A DNA stretch of 64,000 nucleotides from Parapedobacter indicus (GTDB lineage: Bacteria > Bacteroidota > Bacteroidia > Sphingobacteriales > Sphingobacteriaceae), in NCBI RefSeq assembly GCF_900113765.1, contig NZ_FOQO01000003.1:248001-312000 (forward strand), in the 5' to 3' direction. This document shows positions 1-9,389 of this stretch, in pieces. The notes beneath the pieces were generated by a model. That model was not told where the DNA came from. It saw nothing but the letters and a program-made list of their open reading frames with translations, and did not search any database. Positions within the stretch are counted from its first letter, which is position 1. Every line of letters begins with the position of its first letter. A program made the translations under genes and the position numbers.

Positions 1-1091
1 ATGGGCTCTTGCTGTCGGGCAGAGGATTTAGCCAAACACAGGAAGCCTATCAGTTCACACGGATGACGTCCGATCTGATCGTACTGGGATACCTAACCGG
101 GCAAATCGCTGCAACCTTGTCGTTCAACGGTACCCGGGCGAAGGACTTTGACATTTCACCGCTTCAACAGGAATGGGCGGCGCTGGGCTATTATCCCGAG
201 GGATACCTTTCCAAACAAACAGGCAACAAAATCGAAGCTCCGGGTGAAGCAGAACGTCGGGTGAACGCATTGTCTCAAGGCAAACGGGAGTATCTGTATG
301 CATGCATCAAACTTCCCAAACAGCAAGCCGTTCCGCTACTTAAGGAGTCTTTCCAAACCGCAAGCGATGCGCAAACGCAGTTGCTCATCGCGCAGGCCCT
401 GGCGTGGTTCGGGGACCAAACGGGAAGCAATGTTATTCTTCGGGATCTCAATAACCTGTATGTGCAGGAACGTGAAAAAGGCTACCCGGCCGATTTTGTC
501 GATAACTACGACCTGATCCGAGGTCGCGAACACAACGTCTTAGAAGGTCTTTTCTGGCGCATTAACCAGCACATCGCACTGTTGGCGAGATCGGGCTATG
601 AAGGCGCCAAGTCCACCATCCGAACGATCCTGGAAAATACAACCTCCGGAGGACCCATGATGAAACGGGAGAGTGAATATTTTGACGGACGCATCGATCT
701 CAAACTGGTTCCTTTCCACAACCGGATACTGAATCTAAGTTATTTCATCGAACGATTACCGGACACACAGTTTATTGTTGGATTGGAAAAACTGTTGCAA
801 GACCCACATGTCGGTGGCTATCGCACCAGCGAGTACGAAAAAGTACGATGGCGGGTATACGGCGGCGATCTGGAACTTCATATTGCGGCCGCTTTGGCTC
901 GCAGTGGTGGAAAACGAGGGTATGAACTGCTGGCAGATTACCTGCATGACCTCCATCATACATTCAAATCATTTGCCGTTTCCGAGCTGAAGACGCTGAC
1001 CGGAAAACAGCATGGATATGATGTAGCGGCTTGGGGTCAGGCCATCAAATCGTTAGATTATCCCCGTTCGGTAGTAGCCTTGAACAGTTAG
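1..1091 (+). CDS. FAD-dependent oxidoreductase, C-terminal part (5' end outside window)
   Basis: The reading frame is open back to base 1, so this is the C-terminal part of a longer protein and the TTG at base 9 is not its start. The first residues (GRGFSQTQEAY, then a hydrophobic LIVLGYLTGQIAA stretch) match the conserved end of the FAD_oxidored family, where GRxFS...G.A.G closes the FAD-binding fold. The remaining roughly 300 residues are helical and repeat-like (for example LIAQALAWFGD and HIAAALARSGG), which suggests HEAT-type repeats. The family acts on unknown small-molecule or sugar substrates and is common in Bacteroidota and Planctomycetes. The next gene, FMN-binding-like, starts one base after the stop, so the two are probably co-transcribed and may form a flavin redox pair. 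Family assignment is moderately sure; the substrate is unknown. Confidence 0.7.
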   Translation, partial: GLLLSGRGFSQTQEAYQFTRMTSDLIVLGYLTGQIAATLSFNGTRAKDFDISPLQQEWAALGYYPEGYLSKQTGNKIEAPGEAERRVNALSQGKREYLYACIKLPKQQAVPLLKESFQTASDAQTQLLIAQALAWFGDQTGSNVILRDLNNLYVQEREKGYPADFVDNYDLIRGREHNVLEGLFWRINQHIALLARSGYEGAKSTIRTILENTTSGGPMMKRESEYFDGRIDLKLVPFHNRILNLSYFIERLPDTQFIVGLEKLLQDPHVGGYRTSEYEKVRWRVYGGDLELHIAAALARSGGKRGYELLADYLHDLHHTFKSFAVSELKTLTGKQHGYDVAAWGQAIKSLDYPRSVVALNS

Positions 1092-1092
1092 T

Positions 1093-2181
1093 ATGAGACG
1101 CCACGGACTTTGGATACTTTCAGCATTTTTTTTGTCGGCCTTCGTCCAACCGCCCACTACGTACTACAGCAGCCGAGCATTGCGTAATCAAGCTCTTAAC
1201 CCGGCCACTGGAGGCAAGGAATACACCATCCGGGATGACCACGGACAACCGATGTCCGTGGCTTCCCGGATGGGTACTGATGGCCTGCCGTACTGGTATT
1301 ACCGCATTTTTACACCTGTGTGCCTCACGGGCGAGTGCCGCCCGATCGATATTGGTATTTATTGGCATTTCTCCGGCAGATACCTGGGTATCGAAATATA
1401 CCGGGAACCTTTGACTAAAACCGACCACAGCGAATTTTCGCCCTTGGATTATGACCGGCTGGAAAGTATCCTTCAAAATGAGTGGTCCGATTTGCGGGAA
1501 TATACAGCTGAAGAGCTCGTTGAACCCACAGATAAAGCGAACGACCAGCCCCAAGTGGACGGTGTTACAGGAGCCACACGCAAAGCAATTAGTGAGGCCG
1601 CGGTAAAAGATGCGGTATATACCACGCATACCATCTGGCATCTCATCCACGTGGGCGAACCCGAGCAGCTTGCTTTACTTGCGCTATCCAAAATGGCCAA
1701 TGAACCGACCCTTGCTCATCGGCTATTGGCTACCGAAGATATGGAAAACCGGAATTTTGTACTCAGAGGTGTCATTGATGGCCACCTAGATGTAGATTCC
1801 GTCATTGAGAAATCCATTCTACAAGGTCTGAGCGCGGAAGACAATACTTACCGTGATCTTGCTTTCAAGGCATTGAGTAGACTCAATCTGTCTACCCTGT
1901 CTCTACAGAAAGCGCTTTCAACGGCGTACCCTCAACTGGAAGCTGGCGAAAAAGTCCGGCTTCTGACAGCACTGGAACAAACGGATGCGCTGCATCCGGC
2001 ATTGCAAACCGTACTGTCTGCCGAGTTTACGTCGGATACGCAACCGTGGGTACTTATTAAGATCCTATCTTTGTTCCGACAAACCGGAGCGCTATTGACC
2101 GATGAAGAACAGTCGACGATTCGCGGTGTCGAGACCAGCCATACGGCACTACAGAAAGCGCTAAAAGATTTTTTTGAGTGA
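1093..2181 (+). CDS. Exported FMN-binding-like protein with helical repeat tail
   Basis: The protein has an N-terminal signal peptide (MRRHGLWILSAFFLSAFVQ) and is probably periplasmic. Around residues 155-162 it has DGVTGATRK, which resembles the (S/T)GAT motif of FMN-binding domains, where the Thr receives FMN covalently from a flavin transferase. Before it lies a region with a CLTGEC pair of cysteines about four residues apart. The C-terminal half, from about residue 190, is alpha-helical with HEAT-like repeats (LALLALSKMANEP, LAFKALSRLN). It starts one base after the upstream FAD oxidoreductase, so the two are almost certainly translated together. The gene's end overlaps a possible TTG start of the downstream sigma factor. 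Covalent flavin attachment is an inference from the motif only; no flavin transferase lies in the window. Confidence 0.6.
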   Translation: MRRHGLWILSAFFLSAFVQPPTTYYSSRALRNQALNPATGGKEYTIRDDHGQPMSVASRMGTDGLPYWYYRIFTPVCLTGECRPIDIGIYWHFSGRYLGIEIYREPLTKTDHSEFSPLDYDRLESILQNEWSDLREYTAEELVEPTDKANDQPQVDGVTGATRKAISEAAVKDAVYTTHTIWHLIHVGEPEQLALLALSKMANEPTLAHRLLATEDMENRNFVLRGVIDGHLDVDSVIEKSILQGLSAEDNTYRDLAFKALSRLNLSTLSLQKALSTAYPQLEAGEKVRLLTALEQTDALHPALQTVLSAEFTSDTQPWVLIKILSLFRQTGALLTDEEQSTIRGVETSHTALQKALKDFFE

Positions 2182-2824
2182 CATTTTACCGTTACATTTA
2201 TGCCAAATTGCATTCAAGCGGACTGTGCGCTCAAAACCAATAAATACCGAGGAGGAAAGCAAGATCTTGACCCGGCTTCGCTGTGGAGACGAAAAAGCAT
2301 TCGCCGAAGTTTACCACACGTACCAAAATAGAATAGGTCATCGACTACTCCGTCTGCTTAAATCAGAGATTCTGGCCGAAGAAGTCATGCAGGATATCTT
2401 TTTGAAAGTTTGGGAAAACAGAACGTCCATAGATCCTGAGCAGCCATTCAAATCCTATTTATACCGAATTGCGGAAAATAGGGTAATTGATCTTTTCAGA
2501 AGAGCAAAAAAAGAGCAATCCATTCTAGAAGAAATCATAGCCGGAAATACCGAATTGTACACACACATTGAAGAAGCGCTTTTCAAAAAAGAATACGCCA
2601 GTCTATTGGATCGACTGATTGTTCAAATGCCCGCCCAACGGAAAAAAATCTTTATTGCCTGCAAACTGGAAGGAAAAAGTTACCAAGAAGCAGCCGACGA
2701 ATTTGGCATTGCGACTACGACGGTGAACGATCATCTCCAAAAAGCAATGCATTACCTTAAAAGCAAATTGGTTGTCAATCACGATGCATTGATGCTACTC
2801 ACAGTAAGTTTGTTACTCCAATAA
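2174..2824 (+). CDS. FecI-type ECF RNA polymerase sigma factor
   Basis: This is an extracytoplasmic-function sigma factor of the FecI/SusC-associated type. It directs RNA polymerase to the promoter of the linked SusC/SusD operon when released by its anti-sigma. Sigma region 2 is visible in AFAEVYHTYQNRI...AEEVMQDIFLKVWENR...YLYRIAENRVIDLFRR. Region 4 is visible in RKKIFIACKLEGKSYQEAADEFGI...TVNDHLQKAM, a helix-turn-helix. The only upstream starts are a TTG at 2174, which overlaps the previous gene by 8 bases, and a GTG at 2225. The GTG would give 199 residues, closer to the usual family length of 180-200. The start is therefore uncertain. The FecR gene follows 70 bases later, with a small hairpin between. 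Confidence 0.92.
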   Translation: MSDILPLHLCQIAFKRTVRSKPINTEEESKILTRLRCGDEKAFAEVYHTYQNRIGHRLLRLLKSEILAEEVMQDIFLKVWENRTSIDPEQPFKSYLYRIAENRVIDLFRRAKKEQSILEEIIAGNTELYTHIEEALFKKEYASLLDRLIVQMPAQRKKIFIACKLEGKSYQEAADEFGIATTTVNDHLQKAMHYLKSKLVVNHDALMLLTVSLLLQ

Positions 2825-2850
2825 AAAGTCAGATCTGAACCGTGACTTTT
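2824..2850 (+). terminator. Short hairpin between sigma factor and FecR genes (weak terminator or attenuator)
   Basis: AAAAGTCA (2824-2831) pairs exactly with TGACTTTT (2843-2850) around an 11-base loop. The T-run is part of the stem, so this would be a weak terminator or attenuator. It could make FecR less abundant than the sigma factor. No test is possible from sequence alone. Confidence 0.3.
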
Positions 2851-2894
2851 CCGCTGCCATTCGTATTAGCTTAAAATAGCCAATATAAATTACA

Positions 2895-4151
2895 ATGGAT
2901 GAACAGCACCATTTACGGGCATTATTCGAAAAATATCTGAATGGGGAGTGCACGGAACAGGAAGTCCGGGAGCTTTTTATGCATCTTCATCTATTGGACG
3001 ATGATACCATGCTCCGGCAATTCGTTCAATCCGCCTTTGACGAGGATCGGCACATCGAATTACTTTATCAGCATAAACTCGCGGCACTGACAGCGCGCGT
3101 AGAAAAAAGACTCGGTAGCAACCTACCGCAACAACAATACCGATTTGACCGTTTCCTACTTTCCAAACGGCTGATGACCATTGCCGCTGTCCTACTCGCA
3201 ATACTATCGATTGGCATCATTCTTTACAATTGGGAGCCAAAGACCGGAAAAACCGGAGGAATTGCTGTTACCGAAGTTGATGATGTACTACCCGGAGGCA
3301 ACCGTGCTACCCTGACACTGAGCGACGGTAGAACCATACAACTGAGCACCGAACAAGCAGGCATTGTTGTCGGAGATGGGATTTCGTACCTTGATGGAAG
3401 TTCCGTACTTGGTAAACAGGGCAATAGGAGAACAAACGAACAAGGTCATTCACTTACCCTCACTACGCCAAAAGGAGGTACTTATCAAGTTACGTTATCG
3501 GATGGCACCAAGGTCTGGCTCAATGCAGCTTCGTCACTTAGCTATCCATCGCGATTTGACGAGAGAGAACGGGTAGTTGAATTAACGGGCGAGGCCTATT
3601 TTGATGTGAGTGAACAGGTGTTACCGAAAACAATGGAATCTGCAGGTGGCGATTCACATAAAATTCCGTTCCGGGTAATCACTAAGGGTCAGGCCGTAGA
3701 AGTCCTCGGCACCCAATTCAACATCGCTGCCTATTCGGAAGAAGAAAAAACCCTAACGACGTTAGTCGAGGGTGCTGTGCGAGTCACACCCTCGGAACAC
3801 GGGCGTACGGGCCGTCGAAACCGGCAACATACGGTACTCAAACCGGGGCAGCAAAGCATTGTAAAAGATACGGAAGTTACGATTAATCAGGTCGACGTTT
3901 CGTTATTTATAAATTGGAAAAATGGGCTATTCAGCTTTAAGGAAACTGAATTGCACGAAGTAATGCAACAGTTGGGGCGCTGGTACGATGTGGATATTGT
4001 ATACGCCGGTGAAATACCGGAAGCCTATTTTTTTGGAGATATTCGGCGCGACCGGAGCCTCACACAAGCACTGACCATATTAAAGAAAAGCGGCGTAAAC
4101 TTTACAATTGACAAAAAAGGGAAGCGAGTCAGGTTGATTGTACTTCCCTAA
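2895..4151 (+). CDS. FecR family anti-sigma factor
   Basis: This is a transmembrane anti-sigma factor that holds the upstream FecI-type sigma factor and passes on the signal from the SusC N-terminal domain. Residues 1-90 are the cytoplasmic sigma-binding part (FEKYLNGECTEQEVRELF). One membrane helix lies near residues 93-113 (MTIAAVLLAILSIGIILYNW). The periplasmic FecR domain follows, with LTTPKGGTYQVTLSDGTKVW, LSYPSRF and VVELTGEAYFDV, all hallmarks of the Bacteroidota FecR family. The C-terminal DUF4974-like part (FSFKETELHEVMQQLGRWYDV) ends the protein. At 418 residues it is slightly long because of extra sequence before the FecR core. It sits between the sigma factor and SusC, as in classic Sus-like loci. 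Confidence 0.94.
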   Translation: MDEQHHLRALFEKYLNGECTEQEVRELFMHLHLLDDDTMLRQFVQSAFDEDRHIELLYQHKLAALTARVEKRLGSNLPQQQYRFDRFLLSKRLMTIAAVLLAILSIGIILYNWEPKTGKTGGIAVTEVDDVLPGGNRATLTLSDGRTIQLSTEQAGIVVGDGISYLDGSSVLGKQGNRRTNEQGHSLTLTTPKGGTYQVTLSDGTKVWLNAASSLSYPSRFDERERVVELTGEAYFDVSEQVLPKTMESAGGDSHKIPFRVITKGQAVEVLGTQFNIAAYSEEEKTLTTLVEGAVRVTPSEHGRTGRRNRQHTVLKPGQQSIVKDTEVTINQVDVSLFINWKNGLFSFKETELHEVMQQLGRWYDVDIVYAGEIPEAYFFGDIRRDRSLTQALTILKKSGVNFTIDKKGKRVRLIVLP

Positions 4152-4367
4152 TAGCAAGATAATAGTAAACAACCAATTTATTAACACTTATAAATTAGCA
4201 TATATGGAAAAAAAATAAACATGATTTGAATCACATACATCGATTTAATAAACAACCGGATAGTGGTGATGACACTACCCGGCAGTTCTTGGATGTATGA
4301 CCACTCGCTGGCGTTAAACCAATGCAACGTAATCATTTGTGTAACTTGACCAAAAACATACAAACTT
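4152..4367. other. Intergenic leader upstream of the first SusC gene
   Basis: These 216 AT-rich bases hold no credible gene. A hairpin lies at 4256-4282 (CCGG-TAGTG pairing with CACTA-CCGG, with one bulged base on each side), without a following T-run. I found no exact TAnnTTTG element. The promoter used by the upstream FecI-type sigma factor probably lies here, but its consensus is not known to me. Confidence 0.4.
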
Positions 4368-7300
4368 ATGAATTTTTATATACGCGTAACCATGAAATTG
4401 GCGCTGTTTCTTACTACAATAACTATTGTGCAGGCTACGGCGGCATCCCTTGCACAACCCGTCACCTTAACTGCACGAAATGTGTCTCTGACCGAAGCTA
4501 TGCGATCAGTCCAAGCGCAGACCGGCTATCTTTTTTTCCTGAAGGGGAAAGATGTTGCCTATACTAAGGTTAACGTAACCTTCCGGAATGAGGAACTCAA
4601 ATCGGCGATGAACAAGCTATTGGCAGGGCTCCCCTTGACCTGGGAACTGGAAGATGGCACCATCATTATTCAATCCCGATCAAAACCAACACGTAAATTA
4701 TCCATTGCCGAAGAGAGGCCTTTACCTCAACATGAAGTAACCGGTCGTGTTATAAACGAAGAAGGAAATGGATTGGAAGGAGTTACGGTAACGGTTAAAG
4801 GTACAACCGTAGCAACCTATACCGATGCCGGCGGCAATTATCGGATTCTTGTTCCCGAAAGTGGCAATGTCTTATTATTCACCACCATCGGATACGAAGC
4901 TACCGAGCAAGCCATCGAGAGCCGTACCCGTATTGATGTCCAGATGCAGACATCTGTCAGCGATCTCGAAGAAGTGGTTGTCGTTGGATATGGCACGCAA
5001 AAAAAGGGAAGTGTGATTGGTTCGGTTTCGCAGGTAAGCGCCGAGCAGATTGGCGAACGGAGTGTTCCTCAGCTATCGCACGCCCTGACCGGGCAGATGC
5101 CTGGCGTAACCGTTATTCAGCGAACGGGAAGACCTGGATCCGCTGGTGGCGAAATATCCGTACGTGGTGTGGGTTCATTTGGGGCCAGCCCCGCCGCACT
5201 GGTGTTAATCGATGGGATACCGGGAAATCTCAATGACGTGAATCCCAATGACGTTGAAAGCGTATCGGTATTAAAAGACGCCTCCACGGCGGCCATCTAC
5301 GGATCAAGGGCCGCAAACGGTGTCATCTTAGTCACGACTAAACTGGGAAAAGACGGCAAAACGCAGATCAATTACAGCGGAAGTGTCGGCATTCAAAAAG
5401 CTACGGAGTTGCCTGACTTGGTCAACTCGTGGGAATATGCCGAGCTTTACAACGAAGCCACCGGAAACGAAGTCTACACAGCCGAAGATATTCAGAAGTT
5501 CAAAGACGGCTCAGACCCGGATAATTTTCCGAACAGCGATTTCATCGGTGCAGTATTTTCGAGGGATCCCATACAGACTGCTCACAATTTGCAGCTCAAT
5601 GGAGGCAATGCAACTACGCAATATGTGGTATCGCTCGGTTACCTCAATCAACAAGGGTTACTGGAAAGAAATGACTATTCGCGGTATAACGTGCGGTTGA
5701 ACCTGACCAATAAAATTTCGGATAAGCTAACACTTTTTACCAGGCTTTCCGGAGTGAATGAGGTAATCAATGAACCCGCTCCTCCGGGTGGCATCGAACA
5801 CACTCAAATGCCAGACATCATCAACCTTGCGGTACGGATTCCGTCGGTTTATGTCGGTCAACTTTCCAACGGTGATTTCGGCACCGGCCATGCCCAAATG
5901 GGAACGCCTCTTTCCTATATCAGCAGTGAGTCGTTTTACCTGGATAAACCTTTTGAATTGAATGCCAACATGCGATTGGATTGGCAGGTATTGGCGGACC
6001 TGAAATTATCAGCGATAGGTGGATACCAACGCAACAATCGGTACCAGAAACGGTTCTTAGCTTCCCAACGGTTGAACCCCAACATTTTGCTGGGCCCCAC
6101 CAGTGTCAATCAATTCAACGAGGCCACTGTTTACAGTACACTGCAGGCACTTGCAGAGTATGACAAAACCATCAACGACCACCATTTCGGCATATTGGCC
6201 GGATATTCCTTTGAGGCCAATCGGTTTGACGAATTGACAGGATATCGTGACAAACTGCCCGGGAACGATCTTTCGGAAATCAATGTGGGCTCTCCCGACG
6301 GGCAAACTGTTGCGGGTACGGCCACCGAATGGGCGCTGCAATCGTTTTTTGGTCGCCTGCGGTACGACTTCGCCAATAAGTATTTGCTCGAAAGCACCGT
6401 ACGTTACGACGGATCCTCCCGGTTTCCAACAGACAAGAAATATGCCTTTTTTCCTTCCGTAGCCGTCGGATGGCGCTTATCCGAAGAAGGCTTTTTCAAA
6501 GAGGCACTACCCTGGGTGCATGACTTCAAACTGAAGGCTTCCTATGGCGAATTAGGAAATCAGAATATTCAGAGCTCGGATAACATTAATGGCAATTATC
6601 CCTATCAAACGGTTCTCCAATCAGGCTACGGGTATCCCTTTGGGGGCGTGCTCGGCACAGGTGTTGCAGCGACCACGCTTACCGACCCCCTCCTACATTG
6701 GGAAACTACACGCACCACGGATGCGGGCATTGATGTATCGGTATTAAGCGGTGAACTGGGACTTACCGCCAGTTACTTCAACCGGAAGACGTTCGACATC
6801 CTTTACAAGCCGTCTGCCAGTGTTTCGAAAGTTTTGGGGAAAGAACTTTCAGAGACAAACACAGGGAGTTTACGCAACCACGGATGGGAGTTTACCGCTT
6901 ATTACCGCAAACAGCTCAGTGATGTGCACTTCTCTGTCGAACCTAATTTTTCCATTATCAACAACCGGGTGTTGGATCTAGGGGTAGGAAATATCTACCA
7001 GCCAAACGGTATGGTGGGCAATGGCAGCGACCTGTTTATCGGCCATCCCATGCAGCTTTATTACGGCTACGTTGCCGAGGGGCTGTATACCAACGATGCT
7101 GAAATCACTGCTGGTCCGGATATCTCGCAGATCAATCCGCAACCGCATCCCGGGGATATCAAATACCGCGATGTTAGTGGACCCGATGGCGTACCGGATG
7201 GAAAGGTAGATCCGGTATACGATCGTGTGGTCTTAGGCAGTCGGATTCCAAAATACACCTTCGGTCTGGCTTTGGGCGCTAAGTACAAAGGATTTGAATT

Positions 7301-7733
7301 GAATGCGTTGATTCAGGGTGTAGCCAAGGTAAAAGGAAAACTTGTTGGATATGCCGGCTACGCGTTCTATAATACCGCATCCATTCAACGCTGGATGATG
7401 GAGGGCCGTTGGACACCCGAAAATCCCGATCCCGATGCTGCTTATCCACGGCTCGAACTGATATCCAATCAAGGCACTCCGAATACGGTTGAATCATCCT
7501 TCTGGTTACCGGATGTTTCGTATGTGCGGTTAAAGAATATCCAACTGGGCTATGGTTTGCCTGCATCCCTTATACAAGGTTGGAAAGTACAGGGAATTCG
7601 ATTCTACGTAACCGCGGAAAACCTGTATACCTGGAATAGATACCGTCAAGGTTGGGACCCGGAAATCAACACCAACGGTTCATATTATCCCATTTTTGCT
7701 AACTATACGTTTGGTTTGAACTTAACCTTTTAA
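4368..7733 (+). CDS. SusC/RagA family TonB-dependent outer-membrane transporter
   Basis: This is an outer-membrane importer for an oligosaccharide or other large nutrient, powered by TonB. Residues 1-30 are a signal peptide. Residues 30-110 are an STN secretin/TonB N-terminal domain (VTLTARNVSLTEAMRSVQAQTGY), which contacts FecR in trans-envelope signalling. Residues 120-205 are a carboxypeptidase-D regulatory-like domain (VTGRVINEEGNGLEGVTVTVKG). The SusC signature VVVVGYGTQKKGSVIGSV and the plug domain (VSVLKDASTAAIYGSRAANGVILVTTK) follow. The remainder is the 22-strand barrel, ending in FGLNLTF with the terminal aromatic residue expected for BAM insertion. The length of 1121 residues is normal. 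SusD follows after 3 bases. Confidence 0.97.
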   Translation: MNFYIRVTMKLALFLTTITIVQATAASLAQPVTLTARNVSLTEAMRSVQAQTGYLFFLKGKDVAYTKVNVTFRNEELKSAMNKLLAGLPLTWELEDGTIIIQSRSKPTRKLSIAEERPLPQHEVTGRVINEEGNGLEGVTVTVKGTTVATYTDAGGNYRILVPESGNVLLFTTIGYEATEQAIESRTRIDVQMQTSVSDLEEVVVVGYGTQKKGSVIGSVSQVSAEQIGERSVPQLSHALTGQMPGVTVIQRTGRPGSAGGEISVRGVGSFGASPAALVLIDGIPGNLNDVNPNDVESVSVLKDASTAAIYGSRAANGVILVTTKLGKDGKTQINYSGSVGIQKATELPDLVNSWEYAELYNEATGNEVYTAEDIQKFKDGSDPDNFPNSDFIGAVFSRDPIQTAHNLQLNGGNATTQYVVSLGYLNQQGLLERNDYSRYNVRLNLTNKISDKLTLFTRLSGVNEVINEPAPPGGIEHTQMPDIINLAVRIPSVYVGQLSNGDFGTGHAQMGTPLSYISSESFYLDKPFELNANMRLDWQVLADLKLSAIGGYQRNNRYQKRFLASQRLNPNILLGPTSVNQFNEATVYSTLQALAEYDKTINDHHFGILAGYSFEANRFDELTGYRDKLPGNDLSEINVGSPDGQTVAGTATEWALQSFFGRLRYDFANKYLLESTVRYDGSSRFPTDKKYAFFPSVAVGWRLSEEGFFKEALPWVHDFKLKASYGELGNQNIQSSDNINGNYPYQTVLQSGYGYPFGGVLGTGVAATTLTDPLLHWETTRTTDAGIDVSVLSGELGLTASYFNRKTFDILYKPSASVSKVLGKELSETNTGSLRNHGWEFTAYYRKQLSDVHFSVEPNFSIINNRVLDLGVGNIYQPNGMVGNGSDLFIGHPMQLYYGYVAEGLYTNDAEITAGPDISQINPQPHPGDIKYRDVSGPDGVPDGKVDPVYDRVVLGSRIPKYTFGLALGAKYKGFELNALIQGVAKVKGKLVGYAGYAFYNTASIQRWMMEGRWTPENPDPDAAYPRLELISNQGTPNTVESSFWLPDVSYVRLKNIQLGYGLPASLIQGWKVQGIRFYVTAENLYTWNRYRQGWDPEINTNGSYYPIFANYTFGLNLTF

Positions 7734-7736
7734 CTC

Positions 7737-9389
7737 ATGAAGCGCATACTCAACTCCATATATCCCCTTTTCCTGATCGCATCCCTTTTCGGATCGTGTG
7801 CAAAAGAACTTGAAAAATCCCCCCTTGATCAGTTTGCTTCCGAAACATTCTGGGCAAGCGAGGGCAATGCCTTACTGGCATTGAACGGCGTATACCGCGG
7901 AAACATTTTAGTGAACGCACCCGAATACAATCCCACCGACTGGTGGTCCTACAACGGTCTGCTGTTTTTGGAATTTGCTACGGACAACGCTTATGACCGC
8001 CGGGGTGACAATGCGGCAACACATAAGCTAACGAATGGAACCAATACGGCTACCAATGCGTTCATTACTCACTACTGGGAGCGCAGTTATCAAAAAATAG
8101 CACGAGCAAACGACTTCCTCGAAAACATCGGCAATGTACCGATGGATGCAGGCAAAATAGCCCGGTTTTCCGCGGAAGCACGTGTCATCCGGGCATGTCA
8201 ATATTTTTACTTAGCACAATATTGGGGCGATGTGCCGCTGGTCACTGCTCCGCTTACCCCGGAGGAGGCCAATATCCTTACCCGCACGCCGAAGGCCGAC
8301 GTGATGCAGTTTGTCATCGACGAATTGACCGGTTCGGTAGATGCATTGCCCCGGCATGCAGCACTGCCCAGTGCGGAAACCGGACGGATTACCCAACAAG
8401 CGGCTCTTGCCTTTTTAGGTCGTGCGCAACTTGCCGAATTGCAGTATGCCGAAGCGGCGACCACCTACAAGCGGATCATCGACTATGGGGACAATCAGAT
8501 CGATCCTGACTATGAAGCCCTGTTTCTGGTGAGTCATAAAAACAGTAATGAGCATATTTTCAGCACGCAATATGTGGAAAATGACGCTTCCAATGCGATG
8601 TTTCAGCATTTTTTCCCCGCTGTAAAAGGTGGCTGGCACATCTTCTGTCCATTGGGCAGCCTCGTGGAGGCGTACTCGTTTGAGGATGGCACGCCTTTCT
8701 CCTATGAGGACCCCCGTTATGATCCCAATGATATTGCGGCTCACCGCGACCCTCGTTTGAAAGCATCCATTTTATTTAATGGGGACACGTTTGGCACTAC
8801 TCGCTACATTACCCATCCGGACTCCACGACTTCTCCCGATCAGTTGGGTGCCGGGAAACAAACCACGCAAACCGGTTACGGTATCCGAAAAATGATGCAG
8901 GCCGATTTTTCAGGACAACTGGCAAACTCGGGAACCAATATACCCATTATACGCTATGCAGAGGTACTGCTAAGCTACCTCGAAGCCAAGCTCGAAGCGG
9001 GGGACCCCATTGATCAAGCACTGCTCGATGCAACCATTAACGAGGTAAGAAGCCGGGCATCGGTCAACATGCCTCCGATTACCGTAACCAATGCTGAACA
9101 GCTCCGACCGATACTGAGAAATGAACGCCGGATTGAACTTGCGTTTGAAGGGATACGGTATTGGGACCTGCTGCGCTGGAAAACTGCTGAAACCATACTG
9201 AATGCCGATTTCTATGGCGCGCCTTACCCCACGGCTACCCGTATGCGCAAAAAAGACAACGAAGATGATCCCTATCATCGCTGGTATGTGACGACCCGGC
9301 GTTTCCGGCCAGCAACCGATTACCGTTGGCCCGTACCTCAGGCGGAACGTAATATCAATCCTAACTTAGGTCAGAATGAAGGTTATTAG
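7737..9389 (+). CDS. SusD/RagB family nutrient-binding lipoprotein
   Basis: This is the surface lipoprotein lid of the SusC transporter, which captures substrate. The N-terminus is a lipoprotein signal peptide with the lipobox LFGSC, so Cys21 or so is the acylated residue. The SusD core is recognisable from LEKSPLDQFASETFWASEGNALLALNGVYRG and from the C-terminal ILRNERRIELAFEGIRYWDLLRWK, the conserved RagB/SusD segment that precedes the final helices. The length of 550 residues is normal. The start lies 3 bases after the SusC stop (sharing an AACTCATG context with the second SusD of this window). The downstream sulfatase overlaps its end by 14 bases, so SusC, SusD and sulfatase form one transcript. 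Confidence 0.96.
   Translation: MKRILNSIYPLFLIASLFGSCAKELEKSPLDQFASETFWASEGNALLALNGVYRGNILVNAPEYNPTDWWSYNGLLFLEFATDNAYDRRGDNAATHKLTNGTNTATNAFITHYWERSYQKIARANDFLENIGNVPMDAGKIARFSAEARVIRACQYFYLAQYWGDVPLVTAPLTPEEANILTRTPKADVMQFVIDELTGSVDALPRHAALPSAETGRITQQAALAFLGRAQLAELQYAEAATTYKRIIDYGDNQIDPDYEALFLVSHKNSNEHIFSTQYVENDASNAMFQHFFPAVKGGWHIFCPLGSLVEAYSFEDGTPFSYEDPRYDPNDIAAHRDPRLKASILFNGDTFGTTRYITHPDSTTSPDQLGAGKQTTQTGYGIRKMMQADFSGQLANSGTNIPIIRYAEVLLSYLEAKLEAGDPIDQALLDATINEVRSRASVNMPPITVTNAEQLRPILRNERRIELAFEGIRYWDLLRWKTAETILNADFYGAPYPTATRMRKKDNEDDPYHRWYVTTRRFRPATDYRWPVPQAERNINPNLGQNEGY

Noticed and set aside
1120..1650. A 176-codon minus-strand open frame
   Set aside because: It runs antisense to the FMN-binding-like gene, which has a signal peptide and conserved motif.
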